64,000 nucleotides of DNA from Zwartia panacis (lineage in GTDB: Bacteria; Pseudomonadota; Gammaproteobacteria; Burkholderiales; Burkholderiaceae_B): positions 186,001 through 250,000 of the forward strand of contig NZ_JAUHHF010000001.1 in the NCBI RefSeq assembly GCF_030410395.1, read 5' to 3'. Below, one piece after another: positions 53,827 through 63,309 of this stretch (its first letter is position 1; every line of letters starts with the position of its first letter). Position numbers and translations under genes: made by a program. The notes under the pieces are model-generated. The model did not search any database and had not been told where the DNA came from. It was given only the letters and a program-made list of their open reading frames with translations.

Positions 53827-56421
53827 TTAAGCCGCTGCGTTGGACTCTAAAAAGTCTTGTGCGAAACGTTGCAAGACGCCGCCTGCTTCGTAAATCGAGA
53901 CTTCCTCCGCTGTGTCCAGACGACAGGTCATCGGAACCTCGAGGCGCTCACCATTTTTCCGCGTGATGACCAGAGTTAAGGTTGCGAGAGGTGTAGGCTT
54001 TCCAAGCACGTCATAGATTTCGGTGCCGTCCAGGTTCAGAGTCTTGCGATTCACACCGGGTTTGAACTCGAGCGGCAAGACACCCATACCCACGAGATTT
54101 GTGCGATGGATACGCTCGAAGCCCTCGGCTGCAATCGCTTCAACACCCGCGAGCCGAACGCCTTTGGCCGCCCAGTCACGCGAAGAGCCCTGACCATAGT
54201 CCGCACCCGCGACGATAATTAATGGCTGCTTGCGTTCCATGTAGGTTTCGATTGCTTCCCACATGCGGGTGACCTTGCCTTCGGGTTCAATGCGCGCAAG
54301 CGAACCTTGTTTGACCTGACCGTTTTCCACTGCCATTTCATTGATCAGCTTCGGATTGGCAAACGTCGCGCGTTGCGCGGTCAGATGATCGCCACGGTGC
54401 GTCGCATACGAGTTGAAGTCTTCTTCGGGCAGCCCCATCTTCTCTAGGTATTCGCCAGCAGCACTATTGCGCATGATGGCGTTTGAGGGAGACAGGTGAT
54501 CCGTGGTGATGTTGTCACCGAGCAAAGCCAGTGGACGCATGCCTTTTAATTGACGGACACCCGCGAGAGCGCCTTCCCAATAAGGGGGACGACGGATATA
54601 AGTACTCTGTGGACGCCAGTCATACAGAGGGCTGAGCTTTTCACCTGTATCCACTGTTGCGGCGAACATGGGCTCGTAAACTTTGCGGAACTGTTCGGGT
54701 TTGACGCTGGCTTTGACGATGGCATCGATTTCTTCGTCAGAGGGCCAGATATCCTTGAGCATGACGGGTTTGCCTTGCTGGTCGTGACCCAGCACATCGC
54801 GCTCGATGTCAAAACGGATCGTGCCTGCGATCGCATAAGCCACTACGAGTGGGGGCGAGGCCAGAAAGGCCTGTTTCGCATAGGGGTGAATGCGACCGTC
54901 AAAGTTACGGTTTCCGGATAAAACGGCAGTCGCATAGAGATCGCGATCGATGATTTCCTGTTGGATCACGGGGTCGAGCGCGCCGCTCATGCCGTTACAG
55001 GTCGTGCAGGCAAAGGCCACAATGCCAAAGCCGAGTTTTTCCAGTTCGGGCAAAAGCTTTGCGTCGTCGAGGTAAAGCTCGACAGTTTTCGAGCCTGGTG
55101 CAAGAGAACTCTTGACCCAGGGCTTGCGTGTCAGTCCGCGTGCGTTGGCATTGCGCGCCAAAAGACCCGCGGCGATGACGTTGCGCGGATTGCTTGTGTT
55201 GGTGCAGCTTGTGATCGCGGCAATAATGACTGCTCCATCAGGCATGAGGCCAGGTTCATTTTCAACCTTTCCGGAAATGCCTTTGGCAGCCAGATCAGTG
55301 GTCGCCACGCGTCGGTGGGGATTGGAAGGGCCGGCGATGTTTCGAACCACCGTTGACAGATCGAAACGCAGTACGCGCTCATATTCCGCCGTTTTCAGGC
55401 TGTCTGCCCAGAGGCCGGCTTGCTTGGCATACGTTTCGACGAGCTTGACTTGCTCGGCTTCGCGACCGGTCAAGGTCAGGTAGTCGATTGTTTGCTGATC
55501 GATATAGAACATTGCCGCAGTCGCGCCATACTCAGGCGTCATGTTGGAGATCGTTGCACGGTCACCTAAGGTCAGGTGTGCCGCGCCTTCTCCAAAAAAC
55601 TCCAAGTAAGACGAAACGACTTTTTGATGACGTAAAAATTCGGTGAGCGCCAACACTAAGTCGGTTGCAGTGATGCCGGGCTGCAGTTTGCCTGTCAGCT
55701 CTACACCAATAATGTCGGGTAGTCTCATCCATGAGGCGCGACCGAGCATGACGCTTTCCGCCTCAAGTCCACCCACACCAATCGCAATCACACCGAGTGC
55801 GTCAACATGTGGCGTATGACTGTCTGTACCGACTAAGGTGTCTGGAAAGGCAACGCCATCTTGGGCGTGGACAACAGGCGACATGCGTTCCAGATTGATC
55901 TGGTGCATGATGCCGTTACCGGGAGGAATGACGTCGACGTTTTTGAAGGTCTTTTTTGTCCAGTTAATAAAATGGAAGCGATCTTCGTTGCGACGGTCTT
56001 CGATGGCACGGTTTTTTTCAAACGCATCGGGGTCGAATCCCCCACATTCGACAGCCAGAGAGTGATCGACAATTAATTGTGTCGGTACCACCGGGTTGAC
56101 GAGTGCGGGATCTCCCCCTTGCGCTGCGATCGCATCCCTCAACCCTGCCAGGTCGACTAATGCAGTTTGTCCAAGGATGTCATGACAAACGACTCTGGCG
56201 GGAAACCAGGGAAAATCCAGATCGCGTTTGCGTTCGATGATTTGCGTCAGCGAAGCCACGAGTGTCGCGGGGTCGCAGCGACGCACGAGATTTTCAGCCA
56301 GCACACGCGAGGTGTAGGGCAGTTTGTCATACGCACCCGGCTTGATGGCATCGACAGCCGCACGGGTGTCAAAATAATCAAGCTTAGTGCCTGGAAGAGG
56401 TTTGCGATACGCAGTGTTCAT
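53827..56421 (-). CDS. acnD: 2-methylcitrate dehydratase (Fe-S, AcnD type)
   Basis: An 864-residue aconitase-family enzyme that dehydrates 2-methylcitrate in the propionate pathway and replaces PrpD. The start reads MNTAYRKPLPGTKLDYFDTR, typical of AcnD. Cluster cysteines are in [13 protein letters not shown] and FACTTCNGMSGA, and the swivel motif is [16 protein letters not shown]. prpC lies 14 bp upstream and prpF 22 bp downstream, the usual AcnD-PrpF pairing. Confidence 0.96.
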   Translation of the reverse strand: MNTAYRKPLPGTKLDYFDTRAAVDAIKPGAYDKLPYTSRVLAENLVRRCDPATLVASLTQIIERKRDLDFPWFPARVVCHDILGQTALVDLAGLRDAIAAQGGDPALVNPVVPTQLIVDHSLAVECGGFDPDAFEKNRAIEDRRNEDRFHFINWTKKTFKNVDVIPPGNGIMHQINLERMSPVVHAQDGVAFPDTLVGTDSHTPHVDALGVIAIGVGGLEAESVMLGRASWMRLPDIIGVELTGKLQPGITATDLVLALTEFLRHQKVVSSYLEFFGEGAAHLTLGDRATISNMTPEYGATAAMFYIDQQTIDYLTLTGREAEQVKLVETYAKQAGLWADSLKTAEYERVLRFDLSTVVRNIAGPSNPHRRVATTDLAAKGISGKVENEPGLMPDGAVIIAAITSCTNTSNPRNVIAAGLLARNANARGLTRKPWVKSSLAPGSKTVELYLDDAKLLPELEKLGFGIVAFACTTCNGMSGALDPVIQQEIIDRDLYATAVLSGNRNFDGRIHPYAKQAFLASPPLVVAYAIAGTIRFDIERDVLGHDQQGKPVMLKDIWPSDEEIDAIVKASVKPEQFRKVYEPMFAATVDTGEKLSPLYDWRPQSTYIRRPPYWEGALAGVRQLKGMRPLALLGDNITTDHLSPSNAIMRNSAAGEYLEKMGLPEEDFNSYATHRGDHLTAQRATFANPKLINEMAVENGQVKQGSLARIEPEGKVTRMWEAIETYMERKQPLIIVAGADYGQGSSRDWAAKGVRLAGVEAIAAEGFERIHRTNLVGMGVLPLEFKPGVNRKTLNLDGTEIYDVLGKPTPLATLTLVITRKNGERLEVPMTCRLDTAEEVSIYEAGGVLQRFAQDFLESNAAA

Positions 56422-56435
56422 ATTTTCTATGCCGA

Positions 56436-57635
56436 TTAACGACGCTTGGCGAGTGGAACGAATTTCTGATCGTCGGGACCGGTGTAGTTAGCTGCCGGAC
56501 GAATGATCTTGTTGTCGATACGCTGCTCGATGATGTGCGCTGACCAGCCCGCCGTTCGCGCGATCACGAACAGAGGGGTGAACATCGCAGTGGGTACGCC
56601 CATCATGTGATAGGACACAGCGGAGAACCAGTCGAGGTTGGCGAACATTTTTTTCGCATCCCACATCACGGCCTCAAGGCGATCCGCGATGTCATACATT
56701 TTGGTTGTGCCGGCTTTCTTTGAAAGGCGCAACGCCACTTCTTTGATGACTTTGTTGCGTGGATCAGAGATCGTGTAGACGGGATGGCCAAAGCCGATGA
56801 TGACCTCTTTGTTTTCGACACGCGCGCGCACGTCGGCTTCAGCTTCGTCCGGGGTTTCATAACGCTTTTGCACTTCAAAAGCCACCTCGTTGGCGCCACC
56901 GTGCTTGGGGCCGCGCAGCGCGCCAATGCCGCCAGCGATGGCCGAGTACATGTCGGAGCCTGTTCCAGCAATCACGCGGCAGGTGAATGTTGAAGCGTTG
57001 AATTCGTGCTCTGCGTAAAGAATGAGGGAAGTATGCATGGCACGGACCCAGTCAGCATTGGGTTTTTTGCCGTGGAGCAGGTGCAGGAAGTGTGCGCCGA
57101 TCGAGTCATCATCTGTTTGTACATCGATGATGCGACCATTGTGACTAAAGTGGTACCAGTAAAGCAGGGCTGAGCCCAGACTGGCCATCAAGCGGTCCGC
57201 GATATCACGTGCGTCGGGAATATTGTGATCGTCTTTTTCTGGCAGGATGCAGCCAAGTGCCGAAGCCGCTGTGCGCATCACATCCATGGGATGGCTGGCC
57301 GCAGGCAATGATTCGAGAATGGTTTGCAACTGTGCGGGCAGACCTCGCATTGAGCGCAATTTTTCTTTGTAGGCGGCGAGCTCAGCCTTGTTTGGAAGTT
57401 TGCCGTGAATCAGTAAGTGCGCGATTTCCTCGAATTCGCTCGTATCGGCGAAGTCCAGAATATCGTAGCCGCGGTAGTGCAGATCATTGCCGCTGCGACC
57501 GACTGTGCAAAGCGCGGTGTTACCGGCAGTCACGCCAGAAAGCGCAACGGATTTTTTGGGTTTGAAGGCGGGCGCAGCAGTTTCGACAGCTTTAGCAGGC
57601 GCTGCGCGTTTTGCCGTTTTCTTGGTCGTGGCCAT
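56436..57635 (-). CDS. prpC: 2-methylcitrate synthase PrpC
   Basis: A 399-residue citrate-synthase-family enzyme condensing propionyl-CoA with oxaloacetate. The core begins [22 protein letters not shown] as in E. coli PrpC, with active-site segments HGGANEVAF and [13 protein letters not shown]. The frame is open to 57737, but the ATG at 57635 has GAGGAAA upstream and the right N-terminus. About ten extra Lys/Ala-rich residues precede the core compared with E. coli. It sits 19 bp after prpB and 14 bp before acnD. Confidence 0.95.
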   Translation of the reverse strand: MATTKKTAKRAAPAKAVETAAPAFKPKKSVALSGVTAGNTALCTVGRSGNDLHYRGYDILDFADTSEFEEIAHLLIHGKLPNKAELAAYKEKLRSMRGLPAQLQTILESLPAASHPMDVMRTAASALGCILPEKDDHNIPDARDIADRLMASLGSALLYWYHFSHNGRIIDVQTDDDSIGAHFLHLLHGKKPNADWVRAMHTSLILYAEHEFNASTFTCRVIAGTGSDMYSAIAGGIGALRGPKHGGANEVAFEVQKRYETPDEAEADVRARVENKEVIIGFGHPVYTISDPRNKVIKEVALRLSKKAGTTKMYDIADRLEAVMWDAKKMFANLDWFSAVSYHMMGVPTAMFTPLFVIARTAGWSAHIIEQRIDNKIIRPAANYTGPDDQKFVPLAKRR

Positions 57636-57654
57636 GTGTGATTTCCTCAATAAA

Positions 57655-58548
57655 TTATTTGGATTTGCCCTGAGCGAACAAAGCGTCGAGTTTGCCTTCG
57701 AATTCGTGATAATTGATGCGGTCGTACAACTCGTCACGGGTTTGCATGATGTCGATCACATTGCGCTGGTGGCCATCACGTCGGATCGCGGTGTAGACAG
57801 TTTCAGCCGCTTTGTTCATGGCACGGAAGGCGGACAGCGGGTAGAGCACCATGCCAACACCAGAGCCGCGCAATTCATCCACTGAAAAGAGCGGTGTTTT
57901 GCCGAATTCTGTAATGTTTGCAAGCAATGGGACGTCAACGGCTTTTGAGAACTTTTCAAATGTCGCCAGGTCGTAGGCCGCTTCGGCAAAAATCGCATCG
58001 GCACCTGCTTCAACGCAGGCAATCGCGCGCTCGATCGCGGCATCGACGCCATGTGAGGCGATCGCATCAGTGCGAGCAATCAGATAAAAGCTGTCATCGG
58101 TGCGTGCGTCGGCTGCTGCTTTGACGCGGTCGCGCATTTCTTCAGTCGAAACAATTTCTTTGCCTGGGCGATGTCCGCAGCGTTTAGCGCCGACCTGGTC
58201 TTCAATGTGGCATCCGGCTGCGCCAAACTTGCTCAAACTTTGAATGGTGCGAGCGATGTTGAACGCCGAGGGGCCAAAGCCGGTATCGATATCAACGATC
58301 AGGGGCGTATCGCATACATCCGTGATGCGGCGCACATCAGTCAGCACGTCGTCAAGCGTATTGATCCCCAGGTCCGGTAATCCCAGAGAGCCAGCTGCGA
58401 CTCCGCCACCAGAGAGGTAAATAGCCTTAAAGCCGGCGCGCTTGGCGAGCAAAGCATGGTTGGCGTTGATCGCACCGATGATTTGCAATGGTTTTTCGGC
58501 GGCGAGCGCTTCGCGAAACCGTTGACCGGCGGGAACTTGTTTGGGCAT
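57655..58548 (-). CDS. prpB: 2-methylisocitrate lyase PrpB
   Basis: A 297-residue member of the isocitrate lyase/PEP mutase superfamily, splitting 2-methylisocitrate into pyruvate and succinate. The active-site motif [12 protein letters not shown] lies near residue 122, preceded by the metal-binding DIDTGFG. The length is normal. It is the first gene of the prp operon on the minus strand. The 84 bp upstream contain the mdh terminator and AAGATTGATCTT, a loose inverted repeat; no clear copy of the acnB/gntR element is present. Confidence 0.95.
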   Translation of the reverse strand: MPKQVPAGQRFREALAAEKPLQIIGAINANHALLAKRAGFKAIYLSGGGVAAGSLGLPDLGINTLDDVLTDVRRITDVCDTPLIVDIDTGFGPSAFNIARTIQSLSKFGAAGCHIEDQVGAKRCGHRPGKEIVSTEEMRDRVKAAADARTDDSFYLIARTDAIASHGVDAAIERAIACVEAGADAIFAEAAYDLATFEKFSKAVDVPLLANITEFGKTPLFSVDELRGSGVGMVLYPLSAFRAMNKAAETVYTAIRRDGHQRNVIDIMQTRDELYDRINYHEFEGKLDALFAQGKSK

Positions 58549-58592
58549 GATGATCTCCGTGACGAATATTTATTTTTTAAAGATTGATCTTA

Positions 58593-58622
58593 TTAAAAAA
58601 ATGGGCCCTCATGGGGCCCATT
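58593..58622 (-). terminator. Terminator of mdh
   Basis: A 9-bp stem AATGGGCCC (58600-58608) with GGGCCCATT (58614-58622), followed on the minus strand by a T7 run. It lies directly after the mdh stop and before prpB, so mdh and prp are separate transcripts. Confidence 0.88.
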
Positions 58623-58632
58623 AACTCGATGC

Positions 58633-59622
58633 TTACTTGAGCAAATGAGCGACTGCGTCGCGCTCTTCGATCAATTCTTTCAGCGTGAGATCCATACGCT
58701 CACGTGAGAACGCATCAACCTCGAGACCTGTGACGCGGTGGTATTCGCCACCTTCGCAAGTCACTGGCACGCCATACATGACGCCTTCGGGGATGCCATA
58801 GCTTCCGTCGGAAGGAACACCCATGGTGACCCATTTACCGTTTGTACCCAACACCCAGTCGCGCACATGGTCGATTGCGGCGTTGGCTGCCGATGCGGCA
58901 GAGGACAGACCGCGCGCTTCGATGATTGCCGCGCCACGCTTGCCGACTGTAGGCAAGAAAACGTCGCGGTTCCAGGCTGCATCATTGATCAGTTTTTGAA
59001 CGCTCTGGCCTCCGATTGTTGCGAAACGGTAATCCGCGTACATTGTGGGAGAGTGGTTGCCCCAGACCGCCAGCTTTTGAATTTCGGCGACAGGCTTGCC
59101 CATCTTACTGGCCAACTGCGACAAGGCGCGGTTGTGATCGAGGCGCAACATGGCAGTGAAGTTTTTGGCAGGCAGGTCCGGTGCCGACTTCATTGCGATG
59201 TAGGCGTTGGTGTTGGCGGGGTTGCCGACAACCAGTACTTTGACATTACGGTTTGCGACCGCGTTCAGCGCTTTGCCCTGTGCAGTGAAAATCGCGGCGT
59301 TCACCGCGAGCAAGTCCGCGCGCTCCATACCGGGGCCGCGTGGGCGTGAACCGACTAACAGTGCGACTTCAACGTCTTTGAATGCTTCGAGGGGATCGCT
59401 GTGTGCTGTCATCGATTGCAGCAAGGGAAATGCGCAATCATCAAGCTCCATCATCACGCCCTTGAGCGCCTTTTGGGCTTTCTCATCCGGGATTTCCAGC
59501 AGCTGCAAGATAACAGGCTGGTCTTTGCCAAGCATTTCACCTGAAGCAATACGGAACAAAAGGGCGTAACCAATCTGGCCAACTGCACCAGTAACCGCAA
59601 CACGCACGGCGGGTTTGGACAT
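58633..59622 (-). CDS. mdh: Malate dehydrogenase
   Basis: A 329-residue NAD-dependent malate dehydrogenase of the cytosolic-like (long) type used by Burkholderiales. The cofactor loop [15 protein letters not shown] is at the N-terminus, the substrate-binding [13 protein letters not shown] near residue 93, and the catalytic His in [13 protein letters not shown] near residue 189. It is divergent from the gntR gene, with a 228-bp intergenic region holding the shared 20-bp element 142 bp from its start. Confidence 0.96.
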   Translation of the reverse strand: MSKPAVRVAVTGAVGQIGYALLFRIASGEMLGKDQPVILQLLEIPDEKAQKALKGVMMELDDCAFPLLQSMTAHSDPLEAFKDVEVALLVGSRPRGPGMERADLLAVNAAIFTAQGKALNAVANRNVKVLVVGNPANTNAYIAMKSAPDLPAKNFTAMLRLDHNRALSQLASKMGKPVAEIQKLAVWGNHSPTMYADYRFATIGGQSVQKLINDAAWNRDVFLPTVGKRGAAIIEARGLSSAASAANAAIDHVRDWVLGTNGKWVTMGVPSDGSYGIPEGVMYGVPVTCEGGEYHRVTGLEVDAFSRERMDLTLKELIEERDAVAHLLK

Positions 59623-59764
59623 AACGATCTCCGAAAGGACTGAGAGGATTGTAAGAAGGGGAAATAAAGAGTTTAGCTTTTTTGCGCAACCCGTTTTTTA
59701 GGCGGCCTGGCAGGGGGCGACACGTTGACGAATGCTAAAGCAAACACGCAGTGTTCGTCAACAT

Positions 59765-59784
59765 TCTTATATCTTATATAAGAC
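59765..59784. promoter_or_regulatory. Candidate GntR-type operator between mdh and gntR
   Basis: An exact copy of the 20-bp TCTTATATCTTATATAAGAC element found upstream of acnB. It is 66 bp from the gntR start codon, the same spacing as at acnB, and 142 bp from mdh. Its position fits autoregulation of the GntR protein. Confidence 0.65.
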
Positions 59785-59850
59785 ACAAGAGTAATGGACT
59801 TTCGCTGAGGGCTATGCCACAATGCGACATGATATTTCAGAGCCCTTCAG

Positions 59851-60621
59851 ATGTCTGACAGTTCTCGCGCCCGTGCTGCTTTGGTCGAATCAGTTCCAAC
59901 TACTGCGGCGGCTTTTAGTCCGCTTTATCAGCAGATCAAGTCTCTGCTGGTTAAGTCGCTTGACGCCGGCGAATGGAAGCCGGGCGAGGCCATTCCCAGT
60001 GAAATCGAGCTTGCCGCCCGTTTTCAGGTGAGTCAGGGAACCGTGCGTAAAGCGGTCGATGAATTGGCCGCTGAAAATTTATTGTTCAGACGTCAGGGAA
60101 AGGGAACGTTCGTGGCGACGCATCTGGAGCCCAGGGTACGTTTCAGATTTCTGAGGCTTGCGCCGAACGAAGGCGCGCCCGAGCCGGCTCAAAGCAAAGT
60201 TCTGGATTGTCGTCGTATCCGTGCGAATGCCGAAATCGCGCGGGCGCTCGAAATCAAATCGGGTGATCCGGTTGTGGCTATTCGCCGCTTACTTTCATTT
60301 TCCGATACCCCTACAGTTGTTGATGATATTTATTTGCCAGGTGCGCTCTTCAAGGGATTGACTGCAGATCTGCTCAACGATTACTCCGGACCGCTTTATG
60401 GTTTGTTCGAGTCAGAGTTTGGCATCAACATGGTGCGTGCCGAAGAAAAGCTTCGCGCCATTGCGGCTCCCGATGACGTTGCGCTTGCATTGGGTGTCGC
60501 CCCCTCAATACCCCTACTTTGTGTGGAGCGAATTTCTTACACCTACGGAAACCGTCCTGTAGAATTACGTATCGGTCATTATGTGACTAATGAGTATTAT
60601 TATCGTAATAGCTTGAATTAA
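59851..60621 (+). CDS. GntR-family regulator (HutC/UTRA type), probable controller of TCA genes
   Basis: A 256-residue GntR regulator with a winged helix-turn-helix (about residues 25-90: SPLYQQIKSLLVKSLDAGEW, SQGTVRKAVDELAAENLLFRRQGKGTFV) and a C-terminal UTRA effector domain (PVVAIRRLLSFSDTPTVVDDIYLPGALFKG). The start ATG has only a weak ribosome-binding site. It sits between mdh and sdhCDAB; the 20-bp palindromic element lies 66 bp upstream of it and upstream of acnB, so it probably regulates itself, mdh and acnB. The effector is unknown, perhaps a TCA-cycle acid or acyl-CoA. Confidence 0.9.
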   Translation: MSDSSRARAALVESVPTTAAAFSPLYQQIKSLLVKSLDAGEWKPGEAIPSEIELAARFQVSQGTVRKAVDELAAENLLFRRQGKGTFVATHLEPRVRFRFLRLAPNEGAPEPAQSKVLDCRRIRANAEIARALEIKSGDPVVAIRRLLSFSDTPTVVDDIYLPGALFKGLTADLLNDYSGPLYGLFESEFGINMVRAEEKLRAIAAPDDVALALGVAPSIPLLCVERISYTYGNRPVELRIGHYVTNEYYYRNSLN

Positions 60622-60711
60622 TTATATATTTTTGCTGATTTGAATGCAGTCTCTACATGAGCGAAAATAGCGTGTTTTCCCTTATCCAACTGTTCTACGT
60701 TCGAGGTCGTT

Positions 60712-61122
60712 ATGTCTGACACAGCTAACAAGCCGCGTCCTCAGTTTCGTAACATTAATGTTACAGACTTGATGGCGTATCGCTTGCCAATGGCCGGAAA
60801 AGTCTCCATTCTCCATCGAGTGAGTGGTGCTTTGCTCTTTTTGTGCTTGCCTTTCCTGATCGCGCTCTTTGCGATGAGTTTTGTCAGCCAGGCCGGTTTC
60901 AACGCATTGGCAATGGTGATCGGTCACCCGATCGTCAAGGTGATTCTGTTGGTCCTGATTTGGGGCTACCTCCACCATTTCTGTGCAGGCATTCGTTACC
61001 TGATCCTCGACTTGCATATTGGCGTCGACAAAGAGTCTGCTGCTAAAAGCGCGAGTCTTGTCATGGGCGTGAGCCTGGCGCTGACCCTCGTTTTCGGTCT
61101 CAAATTATTCGGAGTGTGGTAA
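60712..61122 (+). CDS. sdhC: Succinate dehydrogenase cytochrome b556 subunit
   Basis: A 136-residue membrane anchor with three helices. The heme/quinone-region motif HRVSGALLFLCLPF is near residue 31 and the second helix has HHFCAGIRYLILDLHIG. The N-terminal KPRPQFRNINV is typical for betaproteobacterial SdhC. It begins the sdhCDAB operon and its stop overlaps sdhD by one base. The 90 bp upstream do not contain the acnB/gntR palindrome. Confidence 0.95.
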   Translation: MSDTANKPRPQFRNINVTDLMAYRLPMAGKVSILHRVSGALLFLCLPFLIALFAMSFVSQAGFNALAMVIGHPIVKVILLVLIWGYLHHFCAGIRYLILDLHIGVDKESAAKSASLVMGVSLALTLVFGLKLFGVW

Positions 61123-61505
61123 TGGTTCCCGTCGAAAAAATTGGTCCCAAGCGTCTGGTAGTTGGCGCACATTACGGCACAGGCGAATTCATTGCCCAGC
61201 GTGTGACCGCCATCATTCTTGCGGTATACACCCTCGTGTTGCTGATTGGCATTCTGACAATGTCGGGCTTCACGTACGAGGGCTGGAAAAACCTCTTTAC
61301 TTTTACTGTGCTGTTCATGCCTTTGGGTCAGATTCTTGCCACGCTCGCCATGTTTTCGCTGGCTTGGCACGCTTGGATTGGCGTGCGAGACATCTGGATG
61401 GATTACATCAAACCCGTTGGTCTTCGTATTTTTTTACTGGTCCTGACTATCCTGTGGTTGGTCGGTTCGGTCGTGTACTTCGTACACATCCTCTGGAGAA
61501 ATTAA
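61122..61505 (+). CDS. sdhD: Succinate dehydrogenase membrane anchor subunit
   Basis: A 127-residue three-helix anchor of complex II. It starts MVPVEKIGPKRLVVGAHYG, with the RVTAIILAVYTLVLL helix next and the WHAWIGVRDIWMDYIKP motif near residue 85. The ATG at 61122 overlaps the sdhC stop (TAATG); the GTG six bases earlier is less likely. sdhA follows 3 bp after the stop. Confidence 0.95.
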   Translation: MVPVEKIGPKRLVVGAHYGTGEFIAQRVTAIILAVYTLVLLIGILTMSGFTYEGWKNLFTFTVLFMPLGQILATLAMFSLAWHAWIGVRDIWMDYIKPVGLRIFLLVLTILWLVGSVVYFVHILWRN

Positions 61506-61508
61506 GCC

Positions 61509-63287
61509 GTGGCAGCTGTCAAAACATCTTTACCGCGCCGTCAATTTGATGTGGTGGTCGTGGGTGCCGGCGGAGCCGGTATGCGTTGCTCACTTCAGCT
61601 CGCCAATGCGGGCCTGTCGGTAGCCGTTCTTTCCAAAGTCTTTCCTACACGCTCCCACACGGTTGCGGCTCAGGGCGGTATTGGTGCCTCCTTGGGCAAC
61701 ATGAGCGAAGACAACTGGTACTGGCACATGTACGACACCGTCAAGGGTTCAGATTGGCTGGGCGACCAGGACGCCATCGAATTCATGTGCCGCGAGGCGC
61801 CCAACGCTGTCTATGAGCTTGAGCACATGGGCATGCCTTTTGACCGTAACCCTGACGGTACGATCTATCAGCGACCCTTCGGCGGTCACACTGCCAATTT
61901 CGGTGAAAAGCCCGTGCAGCGCGCATGTGCTGCCGCAGACCGTACCGGTCATGCTCTTTTGCATACCCTTTATCAGCGTAACGTGGCTTCACGCACTCAG
62001 TTTTTCGTGGAGTGGATGGCGCTTGACCTGATTCGCAACGATGCGGGCGATGTCCTGGGTGTGACAGCCCTCGAGATGGAAACCGGCGAAATCTATATTT
62101 TCGAAGCGAAAACGACCGTGATCGCAACGGGCGGTGCAGGACGTATCTGGGCCGCTTCGACTAACGCCTTTATCAATACCGGAGACGGTATGGGCATGGC
62201 TGCTCGCGCGGGCATCCCGATGATGGATATGGAGTTCTGGCAGTTCCACCCCACTGGCGTAGCCGGTGCGGGCGTGCTGATCACCGAAGGTGTGCGAGGC
62301 GAGGGCGGTATCTTGCTGAACAAAGACGGTGAGCGCTTCATGGAGCGTTACGCGCCCACGCTCAAGGATTTGGCTCCTCGCGACTTCATTTCCCGTTGCA
62401 TGGATCAGGAAATCAAAGAGGGACGCGGTTGCGGACCCGATGGCTCATACGTTCATCTCAAGCTCGACCACCTTGGTGCAGACGTGATCAACAAGCGTTT
62501 GCCTTCGATTCTCGAAATCGGGCACAAGTTCGCCAACGTTGACGCCACCAAAGAGCCCATTCCTGTTGTACCGACCATCCACTATCAGATGGGCGGTATC
62601 CCCTGTAATTACAACGGTCAGGTGACAACCTGGGACGGCAAGCAGACCAAGATTGTCAATGGTCTTTACGCAATCGGAGAGTGTTCCGCAACATCGGTAC
62701 ACGGAGCCAACCGTTTGGGTACAAACTCCTTGCTCGATTTGATCGTGTTTGGTCGTGCGGCGGGTAATCACATTGTCGCGGCTCACCTTGAGCGTCAGCA
62801 TGCGCACCAGCCTTTGCCAATGGAGTCCGTTGACTTTTCGCTTGATCGCGTCAACAAGCTTGAACAACGCAAGACTGGTGAAAAGACGCAGGTCGTTGGT
62901 AACGAAATTCGCAACGCCATGCAACAGCATTGCGGCGTATTCCGTACCATGGCCTCTCTCAAAGAGGGTGTGGCCAAGATCGATGCGTTGGCTGAAAAGG
63001 TCGACAACATCGCCTTCCAGGACAAATCCAAGGTTTTCAACACGGCACGAATCGAAGCACTCGAACTGAGCAACATGATCGAAGTCGCCCGTTCGACGAT
63101 TCATTCGGCAGCAGCCCGCACGGAAAGCCGTGGCGCACATGCGCTGGACGACTTCCCAACGCGTGACGATGATAACTGGATCAAGCACACTCTCTGGTAT
63201 TCCGAAGGCAACCGCCTGGACTACAAGCCCGTGCAGATGCAGCCTCTCACCGTCGAGAGCTTCCCGCCCAAGACTCGTACATTCTAA
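61509..63287 (+). CDS. sdhA: Succinate dehydrogenase flavoprotein subunit
   Basis: A 592-residue FAD-containing catalytic subunit of complex II, oxidising succinate to fumarate. The FAD motif [17 protein letters not shown] is N-terminal, the covalent FAD histidine is in [13 protein letters not shown] near residue 56, and the active-site region [22 protein letters not shown] and [19 protein letters not shown] are intact. Translation starts at GTG (61509), 3 bp after sdhD. sdhB begins 22 bp downstream. Confidence 0.97.
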   Translation: MAAVKTSLPRRQFDVVVVGAGGAGMRCSLQLANAGLSVAVLSKVFPTRSHTVAAQGGIGASLGNMSEDNWYWHMYDTVKGSDWLGDQDAIEFMCREAPNAVYELEHMGMPFDRNPDGTIYQRPFGGHTANFGEKPVQRACAAADRTGHALLHTLYQRNVASRTQFFVEWMALDLIRNDAGDVLGVTALEMETGEIYIFEAKTTVIATGGAGRIWAASTNAFINTGDGMGMAARAGIPMMDMEFWQFHPTGVAGAGVLITEGVRGEGGILLNKDGERFMERYAPTLKDLAPRDFISRCMDQEIKEGRGCGPDGSYVHLKLDHLGADVINKRLPSILEIGHKFANVDATKEPIPVVPTIHYQMGGIPCNYNGQVTTWDGKQTKIVNGLYAIGECSATSVHGANRLGTNSLLDLIVFGRAAGNHIVAAHLERQHAHQPLPMESVDFSLDRVNKLEQRKTGEKTQVVGNEIRNAMQQHCGVFRTMASLKEGVAKIDALAEKVDNIAFQDKSKVFNTARIEALELSNMIEVARSTIHSAAARTESRGAHALDDFPTRDDDNWIKHTLWYSEGNRLDYKPVQMQPLTVESFPPKTRTF

Positions 63288-63309
63288 GTCAGGATATCTG
63301 GAACAAATC

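Noticed and set aside
57636-57737. Upstream extension of prpC
   Set aside because: It runs into prpB and lacks a ribosome-binding site; the ATG at 57635 has GAGGAAA upstream.
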